Below are positions 1-7,928 of a DNA stretch of 64,000 nt, in pieces. The stretch lies in the NCBI GenBank assembly GCA_965222175.1, contig OZ244938.1:2914001-2978000 (forward strand). Reading direction: 5' to 3'. The first letter of the stretch is position 1. Each line of letters opens with the position of its first letter. A model generated the notes under the pieces. That model ran no database searches. It was not told where the DNA came from and saw nothing but the letters and a program-made list of their open reading frames with translations. Source of the DNA: NORP240 sp965222175 (lineage in GTDB: Bacteria; Pseudomonadota; Gammaproteobacteria; Pseudomonadales; Pseudohongiellaceae). The position numbers were made by a program, and so were the translations under genes.

Positions 1-1580
1 ACCACCACGACAACTTCCGGATCGCTGGCTGGCACTACTCCGACGAACAGGGAATTGTGAATATCTTTTTCATAGCCGTATTTACCGACCACTCGCGCTG
101 TCCCGGTTTTCCCGGCCACAGAGTAAAACGGTACGCGCGCCTCGGCCGCCGTTCCTCCGTAGGCTGGATCAACCACAGTCTGAAGCATCTCGAGCAGCCT
201 GCGACTGACGTCCGCGCTTATGACCCGGTCGCGCTGGAGCGTGGCAAGGCGGTTTTCATCGAGCTTCAGCAGGGACAGGGGTTTTCTGAACCCGTCGTCG
301 GCCAGGACCGAATAGGCCTGAGCAAGTTGCAGAGTCGAAGACGCCAGGCCGTAGCCAAAAGAGAGCGTAGCAGTCTCAATCCGGCTCCAGCCAGCCCGGA
401 TAGGAGGCAGAATGCCGCCACTTTCCCCGGGGAAACCGCTGCCGGTGGTCTCGCCGAACCCGACTCGCGAGAGCATGTCCCTGATAGTTTCCGGCCCCAG
501 TTGCAAGGCAATTTTCGCGGACCCCACGTTGCTGGACTTGGTGATGATCTTTTCCAGGGTAAGCACGCCGTAATTCAAGCTGTCCTTGACTTCGTGTCCT
601 CCCACCATCATCCATCCCCGGGTTTCAATTTCCGTCGATGGGCCATACAGGCCGCTCTCAAGCGCCGCGGCTATGGTAAATGCCTTGATCGTGGATCCTG
701 GCTCGAAGGTATCGGTGATGGCACGATTGCGCAAAGCATTGAAGTCATCGATGCTTGCCTTGTTGTTCGGGTTGTAGGAAGGCTGGTTCACCATCGCCAG
801 TACTTCTCCGGTATTCACGTCCAGCACGACCGCGGTTGCGGATTTGGCGCGGCGTGTGACAAATTCGGTTTTCAGTTCCCTGTAGGCCAGGTTTTGAATT
901 CGCGAGTCGATGCTTAACTGGAGATTGTTACCCGCCTCTGCAGTCTGCAGGATCATAAGTTCTTCAATGATATTTCCACGCCGATCCTTCATGACCCGAC
1001 GGCTTCCCGGTTTTCCGCTCAGCCATTGATCAAACGCCAGCTCCAACCCTTCCTGTCCCATGTCGTCCACGTTGGTAAATCCGATAAGGTGAGCTGTGAC
1101 TTCACCTTGAGGGTAATAACGCTGGTATTCCTGTTGGGCATAGACACCGGGAATATTCAGGGCCAGAATTCGGTCAGCTTCGGCAGGCGGGAGCCGTCTT
1201 TTTACGTACAGGAATTCCCGTTGGGAGTTTGCCGTAATATTGCCTGCCAGCACATCGGCATTCAGATTCATCGTGTCGGCGAGGCGTATCACTGACTGCG
1301 GGTCACTGCCGATTTGTTTGGGATTGACCCAAATGGACTTCACTGGCGAGCTGACCGCCAGGGGCTCACCATTGCGATCAGTAATGATACCCCGGTGGGC
1401 GACAATGGGATCAGTGCGAATGGTCCTTGCATCACCCTGACCCTGAAGAAAATCACGCTCGACAATGTGCAGGTTGCCGACTTTCCAACCTATGACGCCA
1501 ACGCTAAGCGATAACGTAAAATAGACCAGGTAAAGTCGCCAGGCGCCGACGCTGCGATTATTACTGACTTTCTTGCTCAT
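1..1580 (-). CDS. ftsI: Peptidoglycan D,D-transpeptidase FtsI (PBP3), 3' end outside window
   Basis: Septal class B penicillin-binding protein that cross-links peptidoglycan at the division site in the inner membrane/periplasm. The ATG at 1580 gives MSKKVSNNRSVGAWRLYLVY, a short cytoplasmic tail and one membrane anchor, followed by the PBP dimer domain (HRGIITDRNGEPLAVSS). All three catalytic motifs of the family are visible: STIK with nucleophile Ser296, SSN at 349-351 and KTGTA at 491-495. About 526 codons are present and the frame is still open at base 1, so only a few dozen C-terminal residues are missing. It overlaps ftsL by 20 bp, implying translational coupling in the mraZ-rsmH-ftsL-ftsI cluster. 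Confidence 0.97.
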   Translation of the reverse strand, partial: MSKKVSNNRSVGAWRLYLVYFTLSLSVGVIGWKVGNLHIVERDFLQGQGDARTIRTDPIVAHRGIITDRNGEPLAVSSPVKSIWVNPKQIGSDPQSVIRLADTMNLNADVLAGNITANSQREFLYVKRRLPPAEADRILALNIPGVYAQQEYQRYYPQGEVTAHLIGFTNVDDMGQEGLELAFDQWLSGKPGSRRVMKDRRGNIIEELMILQTAEAGNNLQLSIDSRIQNLAYRELKTEFVTRRAKSATAVVLDVNTGEVLAMVNQPSYNPNNKASIDDFNALRNRAITDTFEPGSTIKAFTIAAALESGLYGPSTEIETRGWMMVGGHEVKDSLNYGVLTLEKIITKSSNVGSAKIALQLGPETIRDMLSRVGFGETTGSGFPGESGGILPPIRAGWSRIETATLSFGYGLASSTLQLAQAYSVLADDGFRKPLSLLKLDENRLATLQRDRVISADVSRRLLEMLQTVVDPAYGGTAAEARVPFYSVAGKTGTARVVGKYGYEKDIHNSLFVGVVPASDPEVVVV

Positions 1581-1923
1581 ATGTCACCATGACGATGTCT
1601 TCGATGTTTGGGACCCGCATATCGAGATGTTCCACTGCCCGCTGTTCAACCCGGCCACCGAGGCCGAGTGTGCTTTGTTCTATCAACAACTGTCCCCACT
1701 GCACGTCAAGTTCATTGGCCTGTTCCCGCAGTACCTGTAGCTCGGTGAACAGCACCCGGTCCTGGTGTGTGAGGTAGACAACTGCCAATCCGGAACAAAG
1801 GGTTAACAACAGCAGTGTCAACAACTGCAAAGCAGCCCCGTCTCGCAATCCAAGCCAGGCCAATACAGATTCAGGACGCCGACCAGGCCGGATGTTCGCT
1901 TTCAGTTTGCTATTGGCAGGCAT
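1561..1923 (-). CDS. ftsL: Cell division protein FtsL
   Basis: Small bitopic divisome protein that forms the FtsQLB complex and activates FtsWI. The ATG at 1923 (MPANSKLKANIRPGRR) gives 120 aa and is preceded by an AAAGG-type ribosome site. A longer frame begins at 2019 but would run into rsmH, so the shorter start is preferred. The protein has a basic cytoplasmic N-terminus, one transmembrane helix (about residues 31-54, rich in Leu) and a periplasmic coiled-coil (VLFTELQVLREQANELDVQW). FtsL is poorly conserved in sequence, so the call rests on size, topology and its position between rsmH and ftsI. Confidence 0.92.
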   Translation of the reverse strand: MPANSKLKANIRPGRRPESVLAWLGLRDGAALQLLTLLLLTLCSGLAVVYLTHQDRVLFTELQVLREQANELDVQWGQLLIEQSTLGLGGRVEQRAVEHLDMRVPNIEDIVMVTYEQESQ

Positions 1924-1954
1924 ACCCGGTTGACCTTTCTTAGGGAATACAGGC

Positions 1955-2890
1955 TCAGGCGATTCGTTCGGCGACCCGCATAATGGCGCTGCGAGACCGT
2001 GGATTGACTCGAATTTCATCCTCGTCCGGGCGAATCGGCTTGCCGATCAACTTCAAGGTAGGATGCAGGTCGTTGTACAAAACCGGCAGATCCCGCGGGA
2101 AGTTATCTCCCTTTGTCTGCAAGGACATGAAATTCTTAACTATTTTATCTTCCAGCGAATGAAAGCTGATTACCACCAGACGCCCGCCGATGCGCAGGAC
2201 CTCCAGGGAATCGTTCAGCGCTTCCTGCAGAGCCGACAATTCACCATTGATAAAGATTCGTATGCCCTGGAAGGCACGTGTTGCCGGGTGCTTGTCGCGC
2301 TCCCAGTTGGGGTTGGCCTGCTTGACGATAGCCGCCAATTGACCGGTCGTCTCGATTGGATGCTCAGCCCTGGCGGTCACGATGGCACGGGCGATACGCC
2401 GTGCATATCGCTCTTCCCCGTAAGTCTTCAGAACATCCGCTATGTCTTTTTCTTTCGCCCCGGCAAGCCAGGTCCCGGCACTTTGACCGCGCTCCGGGTC
2501 CATTCTCATGTCGAGAGGACCATCTTGCTGAAAACTGAAGCCACGACTGACATCGTCAAGCTGGGGTGAGGAAACCCCAAGATCCAGCAGAATTCCGCTG
2601 ACCCGACCGGTCAGTCCGTGTTGCTCTGCAAAAACACCAAGCCTGGCGAAACTTTCCCGGGACATCATGAATCTCGAATCCTCTATGGCCAGCTCCTGGC
2701 CTGTATCTGCGGCTTCCGGATCGCGATCGATACCGAAGACGCGCCCGGCTTCACCCAGTTTTTCCAACAGTTCCCGCGAATGCCCGCCCCGGCCGAAAGT
2801 ACCGTCGATATACACTCCGGTGGAATCCACCATCAGCATTTCTATGGCGGGCTGCAACAGGACTGTGGTGTGCGTAAATTCGCGGTTCAT
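1955..2890 (-). CDS. rsmH: 16S rRNA (cytosine(1402)-N(4))-methyltransferase RsmH
   Basis: SAM-dependent methyltransferase that modifies N4 of C1402 in the decoding centre of 16S rRNA. The protein starts MNREFTHTTVLLQPAIEML, the usual N-terminus of the family, and shows the SAM motif DGTFGRGGHSRELL and the signature GILLDLGVSSPQLD. It is 311 aa, normal for the family. The ATG at 2890 has a GGA ribosome site; another in-frame ATG at 2902 would add four residues but has no such site. The gene follows mraZ after 15 bp. The partner enzyme for the same nucleotide, RsmI, lies 2 kb upstream and is frameshifted here. Confidence 0.97.
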   Translation of the reverse strand: MNREFTHTTVLLQPAIEMLMVDSTGVYIDGTFGRGGHSRELLEKLGEAGRVFGIDRDPEAADTGQELAIEDSRFMMSRESFARLGVFAEQHGLTGRVSGILLDLGVSSPQLDDVSRGFSFQQDGPLDMRMDPERGQSAGTWLAGAKEKDIADVLKTYGEERYARRIARAIVTARAEHPIETTGQLAAIVKQANPNWERDKHPATRAFQGIRIFINGELSALQEALNDSLEVLRIGGRLVVISFHSLEDKIVKNFMSLQTKGDNFPRDLPVLYNDLHPTLKLIGKPIRPDEDEIRVNPRSRSAIMRVAERIA

Positions 2891-2905
2891 GCAGGTTCCC
2901 ATGGG

Positions 2906-3361
2906 CTACAATGACAGAGACTGCAGATCTTCCGGCACTTCACCTTCCCCTTCCGCCTCGGAAAGCCATTCTTCCCGTTGCCGGGTCCAGGTATCCAGAT
3001 CCCACAGTTCCAGTTTTTTACCCTGGCCAATCAGGGCAACCCGTTTTTCCAGATCGGCGTACTCACGCAACGCCTGGGGCAGCAGAATCCGGCCACTGTT
3101 ATCCAGCTGCAGGTCGGTAGCATGCCCGATCAGCAGTCGCTGAACCCGACGGGAAGTAGGATTAAAGCTGGGCAACATCTCGATTTTGCGCTGAATTTCC
3201 TCCCACTCATGCACGGGGTAGAGCAACAGGCAGCGCGAACTGGTGTCAATGGTGGCAACCAGGTGCCCGGCACAGTGGCTCTGCAGCTGATCCCGGTACC
3301 GGGCAGGCATTGCCATCCGGCCCTTGGCATCGAGATTGATGGTGTTTACACCACGGAACAC
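2906..3361 (-). CDS. mraZ: Transcriptional regulator MraZ
   Basis: AbrB-like DNA-binding protein that represses its own division and cell wall (dcw) operon by binding repeated TGGGN boxes. The 151-aa sequence has the duplicated MraZ fold: MFRGVNTINLDAKGRMAMPA in the first half and LDNSGRILLPQALREYA in the second. Length equals the E. coli protein (152 aa). It is the first gene of the cluster, and its promoter and box array (3416-3498) are clear, so autoregulation is strongly suggested. Downstream genes rsmH, ftsL and ftsI follow with short gaps or overlaps. Confidence 0.97.
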   Translation of the reverse strand: MFRGVNTINLDAKGRMAMPARYRDQLQSHCAGHLVATIDTSSRCLLLYPVHEWEEIQRKIEMLPSFNPTSRRVQRLLIGHATDLQLDNSGRILLPQALREYADLEKRVALIGQGKKLELWDLDTWTRQREEWLSEAEGEGEVPEDLQSLSL

Positions 3362-3415
3362 GTTTTTCCCCGTCTGTTGGTCTTGTTATCCCGTGGGGAT
3401 TTGTCGCCCTGGCCA

Positions 3416-3461
3416 CCCACCTTTCACCCACCAGAACGCATAAATTCCCACTATCTCCCAC
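3416..3461 (-). promoter_or_regulatory. MraZ operator: four GTGGG boxes
   Basis: Read on the minus strand, four GTGGG boxes occur at 3461-3457, 3451-3447, 3431-3427 and 3420-3416. Their start-to-start spacing is 10, 20 and 11 bp, so they lie on one face of the helix. They sit just downstream of the mraZ promoter. MraZ of E. coli and Mycoplasma is known to bind TGGGN direct repeats at about 10-bp spacing, so this is the expected autoregulatory site. Confidence 0.85.
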
Positions 3462-3469
3462 TTTTGGAC

Positions 3470-3498
3470 ACTATAGGATCAGCCCCGACGGAGTGCAA
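3470..3498 (-). promoter_or_regulatory. Sigma70 promoter of the mraZ (dcw) cluster
   Basis: On the minus strand a -35 TTGCAC (3498-3493) and a -10 TATAGT (3475-3470) are separated by exactly 17 bp. The predicted start is near 3463, immediately before the MraZ boxes and about 100 nt upstream of the mraZ start codon. Confidence 0.75.
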
Positions 3499-3584
3499 GC
3501 ACTATTTTTTAATAGAACTCAAGAAAACGACGGTGCCTGACGATAACGCGCCGTCCTGGCGCGGAGTCATCACGTCACCGATCG

Positions 3585-3730
3585 TAGGAAACCACTGACT
3601 GATCAGGGAAATACTCTGGCTTTCAGGCGGGTTCGCTGTCGAGGCGCCTGGCCATCGACCTGTCAAGGCCAGGCAACCATTTTAAGCCAACAAGGGCAGT
3701 GGGCTCGCCTGCAAGCCCCGACCGGCGGGG
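3585..3730 (+). repeat. Dispersed intergenic repeat, copy A
   Basis: The sequence from TAGGAAACCACTGACTGATC (3585) to AAGCCCCGACCGGCGG (3713-3728) aligns with 30685-30824. Shared blocks in the same order are GGAAATACTC-GGCTT-CAGG, GCGCCT-GCC, CCTGTCAAG-C-AGGCA and AAGCCCCGACCGGCGG. Its first 30 bases also match 9098-9128. It lies in the mraZ-rnpB gap. The internal and downstream parts can fold: CCCC-GACCGGC-GGGG at 3717-3731 and an outer GGCTCGCCTGC / GCAGGTGAGCC arm pair (3702 to about 3751). Confidence 0.65.
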
Positions 3731-3749
3731 CCTGTCGGCAGGCAGGTGA

Positions 3750-3769
3750 GCCGCTGCCAAAGCAGCGGG
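3750..3769 (-). other. Hairpin downstream of rnpB
   Basis: CCGCTGC and GCAGCGG form a perfect 7-bp stem with a 4-nt loop, about 50 bp past the rnpB 3' end in its transcription direction. A second small hairpin (GCAGCC/GGCTGC, about 3787-3803) lies between. Neither has a clear U-tract, so a role in ending or processing rnpB RNA is only possible. Confidence 0.35.
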
Positions 3770-3814
3770 TAATCGAGGAATCGATGCAGCCTGAATGGCT
3801 GCCGAAAATGAAAG

Positions 3815-4178
3815 AATTGAGCCAGCCTGTAAGCCGGGTTCTGTCAGGGACAGTTATTCATCTACGGCCTGTGTCACCACAAACCTTCAGCGGCCTACCC
3901 GAATCCGGTGCGAGCCACACCATGGGATTCCTATTTGGCCTTGCTCCGGGTGGGGTTTACCTAGCCACGAACTGTTGCCAGTCGTGCGGTGCGCTCTTAC
4001 CGCACCATTTCACCCTTACCTCATCCCCTTAGGGAAAGAGGCGGTATATTTTCTGCTGCACTTTCCGTGGATTCACATCCCCCAGGCGTTACCTGGCACC
4101 CTGCTCTGCGGAGCCCGGACTTTCCTCCCCCCGCTTGCTTCTTGAAGCAATCAGGCAGCAACTGTCCGGCTGACTCCC
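3815..4178 (-). ncRNA. rnpB: RNase P catalytic RNA (type A)
   Basis: RNA subunit of RNase P, which makes the mature 5' ends of tRNAs. On the minus strand the universally conserved blocks appear in order: GAGGAAAGTCCGGGCTCC, CAGGGTGCCAGGTAACGCCT, a GGTAAGGGTGAAA block, GGTAAGAGCGCACCG, CCGGAGCAAGGCCAAATAGG and ACAGAACCCGGCTTA. The P1 helix is formed by GAGTCAGCC at the 5' end (4176-4168) and GGCTGGCTC at the 3' end (3827-3819). Length of about 364 nt is normal. It sits between rsmI and mraZ, as in Pseudomonas. The ends are set by P1 and the promoter and may be off by a few bases. Confidence 0.96.
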
Positions 4179-4182
4179 GGGC

Positions 4183-4211
4183 AGTTTAGAGCAGATCACC
4201 CGTGGCAACAA
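4183..4211 (-). promoter_or_regulatory. Sigma70 promoter of rnpB
   Basis: On the minus strand -35 TTGTTG (4211-4206) and -10 TAAACT (4188-4183) are 17 bp apart. The start would fall at about 4177, matching the 5' end of the P1 helix. Confidence 0.6.
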
Positions 4212-4230
4212 GTCACCGTCAGCGCCTGCC

Positions 4231-5117
4231 TCAACCATCCGTTTCGCTTTCACCAGTATCATTGTCCGCGGCCTGCAGTGCTGCGCGATACAGCGCATTC
4301 CGCGGTGCGCCGCTGATGTCGGCAGCCAGCCTGGCGGCTCGCTTCAACGGCACGTCGTCCTCCAGCAGTCGCAGTATCCTGAGGCCCTCATCCAGTTCCC
4401 CGGACTTGCGCCGGGTTTTCGACATTCCCGCCAGAACCAGCACGAATTCTCCCTTCTGCTGTTGCGGATCACTGCAGACCCAGCGCAGACATTCCGCCAC
4501 ATTGGCAAGTAGCGTGGTTTCGAACCTTTTAGTCAGTTCACGAGCAATGAACAACTCCCGATCCGCGCCCATGATTGTCTGGAAATCCTCGAGACAGTCG
4601 ATAATCCGGTGGGGTGACTCGTAGAAAATCATCGTCCGTTGTTCATCGACGAGACTGCCCAGCCGATCCTGTCGGGATCGGCTCCTGGCTGGTAGAAAAC
4701 CCTCGAAAATAAACCGGTCGCTGGGCAATCCCGATACGCACAGCGCGGCAATCACGGCACTGGGACCAGGCAGCGGTATTACCTGGATGCCAGCCTGGCG
4801 GGCAGCCCTGACCAGCTCATACCCCGGATCTGCAATACCGGGAGTTCCCGCGTCGGAAACCAGCGCCAGGGACTTACCCGACCGCAATCGCTGGAGCAGC
4901 GCATCCAGCCGTTGTGCGGAACTGAAATCGTGGAAGGAAATCAGCGGTGTGGCAATGCCAAGTGATTCCATCAGCCTGGCACTGTGCCGGTATCCTCGGC
5001 CGCTATCAGGTCCACTTCCCTCAGCAATTCCACGGCTCGCAGGCTGATGTCCTGCCTGTTGCCAATAGGTGTCGCGACCACGTAAAGCAGTCCTGAATCT
5101 TTGGGGTCAATTGACAT
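4231..5117 (-). pseudogene. rsmI: 16S rRNA 2'-O-ribose C1402 methyltransferase RsmI, one-base frameshift
   Basis: RsmI methylates the ribose of C1402 in 16S rRNA. The N-terminal part from the ATG at 5117 reads MSIDPKDSGLLYVVATPIGN and continues to LIAAEDTG, then a stop 7 codons later. The rest of the protein (ESLGIATPLISFHDFSSAQ to the end, with SDAGTPGIADPGYELV and PGPSAVIAALCVSGLP) is in the next frame. Restoring one G within the GG at 4989-4990 recreates the conserved AEDTRHSARLMES and a 295-aa protein of normal length. Everything else looks intact, so this is either a very recent mutation or a sequence error. The downstream frame alone (ATG at 4971, 246 aa) would lack the N-terminal SAM-site strand. 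Confidence 0.88.
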
Positions 5118-5280
5118 GAAATAGGCTGGCTCGTCGGAATTATTGCCGGGGCAGCTGGCATTATCACCGATCCGGCCTGGCGTTTACACCAGGAGTCCAC
5201 ATCCACCGAATGCAGACCGGCCCACCGCTTCAATTCCGCCGGCGACTCGGCTTGAAATCCGGGCCGGTGGCAGTGGGTGA

Positions 5281-5340
5281 GGCCGGAGCCCGAGGGCCGG
5301 GCCCGGGCACGCCGGGGTGCCCTGGTGTCGGACTCCGGCC
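5281..5340. repeat. Nested GC-rich inverted repeat
   Basis: GGCCGGAG (5281-5288) and CTCCGGCC (5333-5340) are perfect inverted arms. They continue inward with CCGA/TCGG, and an inner GGGCAC/GTGCCC hairpin lies in the middle. The 60 bp is far richer in G and C than its surroundings. It could form a large cruciform or RNA hairpin. It resembles REP-like palindromes in form, but no second copy was noticed in this window. Confidence 0.6.
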
Positions 5341-5394
5341 CCACTCCGGAGCCACAGTGTATGTCAATACTGAATGACCACTTTATTGCCGGCG

Positions 5395-5423
5395 TTGTTG
5401 CTGTACACAGGGTTCTGTATTAG
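5395..5423 (+). promoter_or_regulatory. Candidate lpoA promoter
   Basis: TTGTTG (5395-5400) and TATTAG (5418-5423) with 17-bp spacing, about 55 nt upstream of the lpoA start. Both hexamers are imperfect, so this is tentative. Confidence 0.35.
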
Positions 5424-5480
5424 TCTTCTCAGCAACATGTCAGGCAATCTTTCCAACCCCGGAATCCAACCCTACCCAGT

Positions 5481-7325
5481 ATGACCACCAGAGCCGATGG
5501 CCCAGGATCTTTAGCTGCAATTCTGATTCTACTGATGCTGGCAGTATCCTGTTCTGTGTCTACCGAAACCACCACACCGGTTGTTGTGGAACAGACGTCA
5601 GGGCCGCGTTCCGCCGAGGAATTGCTGGCTCTGGCTGATCTCAGCAACCGTCCGCAAGCGGTCAGATACCGGCTCGACGCCGCCGAACAATTTATCGAAG
5701 AGCAGCGTTTTGATCAGGCGGCCGAAGCACTGGCGACGCTTCCCGACCCGGAGAACCTGCCAGTATCACTCCGTGCCCGGCTGGCACTGGCCAATGCCGA
5801 GGTTGCCCTGGCAATGGAAGCCCCGGAACAGGCGCTGGTGATTCTTGACAGCGCCCGGTTCGCCGGCGCGGGACAGCAATCCGCGGCATCCCGGCGGCGG
5901 CTCGATGACCTGCGTGCCAGAGCCCTGATGGCCACCGGCCGATTTACCGATGCCCTGGTACTGCTTGTTGAAATTTCCTCTTCACCGGGTGGCAGCCAGC
6001 AGCATCGCGACATGGTCTGGCGGTCACTGCAAAACATTCCTGAACAGGAGCTTGTCCGGTTGAGTGAAGAAGTGGCGACGTATGAATTGCTTGGCTGGAT
6101 CGAGCTCGCCCGAAGCCTTAATTCCCGTCAATACAGTATACCCAGCCAGCTTGAAGCCATCGCGCGCTGGCGGGATGTATGGAATCGACACAGCGCTCTT
6201 GCCGGATTGCCTGGTCAACTGCGCGAATTACCGGAAACCTGGAACAGTCGACCCAGGCATATCGCTTTACTTCTCCCGCTGCAGAATCAGATCGGCAGAG
6301 CAGTGCAGGAAGGATTCTTTTCAGCCTACTACCAGGCCATGGCCATTGATGCCGACGTCCCCGAGGTAAGCGTCTTCGATACCAGCAACGTGACCCGGAT
6401 CCGAGACATCTATGAAACTGCCGTGGATACGGGAGCTGATTTGATCATAGGCCCACTGGACAAAGACCTGGTAAATCAACTGGGCACACTGAGATCGCTG
6501 CCGGTTCCGACCCTGGCGTTGAACTACATGGATTCACCAACACGGAATTCCTCCGTTTTCTACCAGTTCGGATTGGCACCGGAAGACGAGATAAACCATG
6601 CTGCCGAACTCGCCTGGCGCGCCGGTTACCGTAACGCGGCGATTGTGTCCCCGGAAAGTGTCAACTACCAGCGGCTGCTGCAGAACTTTGTTGATACCTG
6701 GGAAACCCTTGGTGGCAACGTAGTCTCTACGGTCAACTATAACGGCGATGGTGAATATGCCGAGTCGGTCAGGCAACTCCTGGCCATCAACGCCAGTGAA
6801 GATCGTGCTGCCAGGCTGGAAGCACTCCTGCCACGCGATGTCATCGAGTTTACACCGACACGCCGAGGCGATATCGATTTCATTTTCCTGATGGCCAATC
6901 CCAGGCAGGGCCGGCAGATCAAGCCATCTCTGGCGTTCTATTTTGCCGAGGATATACCCGTCTACGCATTATCAGCCATCAACGATGGCAGCAGTAATCA
7001 GCTCGTCAACCAGGACCTGAACGGCGTCATATTCACAGACACTCCCTGGGTTCTTGAGCAGGATCCGCTCAAGCAGGAGATCAATGCGACCCTCCAGTCA
7101 ACCCAGGGCCCGTTGCAGCGACTGCGCGCCCTTGGAGTCGATGGCTTCCGGCTTTACGCCAGGCTCCAGCAGCTGGCGAACAACGAGTTGACCGGATTCC
7201 GCGGCGCCACCGGTTTGTTGTCAATGAACGATAATGGCGCTATCAAACGTATACCGCGAACTGCGACGTTTGTCGACGGAGTTGCAGTCGCACTGGAGGA
7301 CACAGGCAGTCTCGCGCTGAATTGA
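5481..7325 (+). CDS. lpoA: Penicillin-binding protein activator lipoprotein (LpoA/LppC family)
   Basis: Outer-membrane lipoprotein that reaches through the periplasm to stimulate PBP1A peptidoglycan synthesis. The 614-aa product starts with a lipoprotein signal peptide and lipobox LAVSC (Cys24). The N-terminal half is helical and TPR-like (AEELLALADLSNRPQAVRYR onward). The C-terminal half resembles a periplasmic binding protein fold, beginning at RHIALLLPLQNQIGRAVQEG, with DLIIGPLDKDLVNQLG and IDFIFLMANPRQGRQIKPS. It opens the lpoA-yraN-diaA-dolP plus-strand cluster, divergent from rsmI, the same order as in E. coli and Pseudomonas. Confidence 0.93.
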   Translation: MTTRADGPGSLAAILILLMLAVSCSVSTETTTPVVVEQTSGPRSAEELLALADLSNRPQAVRYRLDAAEQFIEEQRFDQAAEALATLPDPENLPVSLRARLALANAEVALAMEAPEQALVILDSARFAGAGQQSAASRRRLDDLRARALMATGRFTDALVLLVEISSSPGGSQQHRDMVWRSLQNIPEQELVRLSEEVATYELLGWIELARSLNSRQYSIPSQLEAIARWRDVWNRHSALAGLPGQLRELPETWNSRPRHIALLLPLQNQIGRAVQEGFFSAYYQAMAIDADVPEVSVFDTSNVTRIRDIYETAVDTGADLIIGPLDKDLVNQLGTLRSLPVPTLALNYMDSPTRNSSVFYQFGLAPEDEINHAAELAWRAGYRNAAIVSPESVNYQRLLQNFVDTWETLGGNVVSTVNYNGDGEYAESVRQLLAINASEDRAARLEALLPRDVIEFTPTRRGDIDFIFLMANPRQGRQIKPSLAFYFAEDIPVYALSAINDGSSNQLVNQDLNGVIFTDTPWVLEQDPLKQEINATLQSTQGPLQRLRALGVDGFRLYARLQQLANNELTGFRGATGLLSMNDNGAIKRIPRTATFVDGVAVALEDTGSLALN

Positions 7326-7360
7326 TAGCCAGCTGCAGGCCCGGGCTCAGGGACGAGGCC

Positions 7361-7765
7361 ATGGTCAAGGACGGAACTGTGAAAGTGCCACCACGACTGA
7401 AAAGGCTCATCGGGAATTCAGGCGAAGACCTGGCGCTGGACTTTCTGACCCGCAAAGGGCTGAATCTGGTTCAGAGAAACTACCAATGTCGCCTGGGGGA
7501 AATCGACCTGGTGACCCTGGACCAGGATACGCTGGTGTTCGTCGAAGTCCGATTTCGTCGCGATCTTTCCCATGGCACAGCAGTGGAAACGGTCACACCG
7601 GCCAAGCAGAAAAAGATCGCTCGATGCGCCCGCCACTACCTCATGCATAATCCGCGTTTCAACCACCTGCCCTGCCGGTTCGACGTGGTCGGGTTGAGTT
7701 TCACCACTGACAGCCGAGGTGCGGACATTCAGTGGATCAAGCACGCTTTCGACGATTGCAGCTGA
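7361..7765 (+). CDS. yraN: UPF0102 family protein YraN
   Basis: Predicted small protein with a Holliday-junction-resolvase-like/endonuclease fold; its cellular role is not established. The family signature is clear: GNSGEDLALDFLTRKGLNLV, NYQCRLGEIDLVTLD and LVFVEVRFR, carrying the E, D and E-x-K-like residues of PD-(D/E)XK folds (the usual Lys is Arg here). The ATG at 7361 gives 134 aa, like the 131-aa E. coli protein. A TTG at 7322 would overlap lpoA by 4 bp and add 13 residues, but they are unlike family members. It lies between lpoA and diaA, as in many proteobacteria. Confidence 0.9.
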   Translation: MVKDGTVKVPPRLKRLIGNSGEDLALDFLTRKGLNLVQRNYQCRLGEIDLVTLDQDTLVFVEVRFRRDLSHGTAVETVTPAKQKKIARCARHYLMHNPRFNHLPCRFDVVGLSFTTDSRGADIQWIKHAFDDCS

Positions 7766-7928
7766 ATACCAGGCCAGGTTGCATGACAACTGCCAATGAC
7801 ATCCGACGGAGCAGTATTGTCAGACTCCCGGTTTCCAGCAACTGGTAAAACATGTATAAAGTGCTGCCGATAACAGGAGATACCTGTCAGTGTGTTTCTT
7901 GGGCGGAGCCATGTCGAGGACTGGGTGA

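Larger units (their letters stand above)
5118..5480. other. Divergent rsmI-lpoA intergenic region
   Basis: 363 bp without a supported gene. It holds the GC-rich inverted repeat at 5281-5340 and a candidate lpoA promoter at 5395-5423. No clear promoter for rsmI was seen. Open frames crossing it have no recognisable protein features. Confidence 0.6.

Noticed and set aside
57..917. 286-codon plus-strand open frame
   Set aside because: It lies fully antisense to ftsI, whose catalytic motifs are intact, and shows no protein-like pattern.
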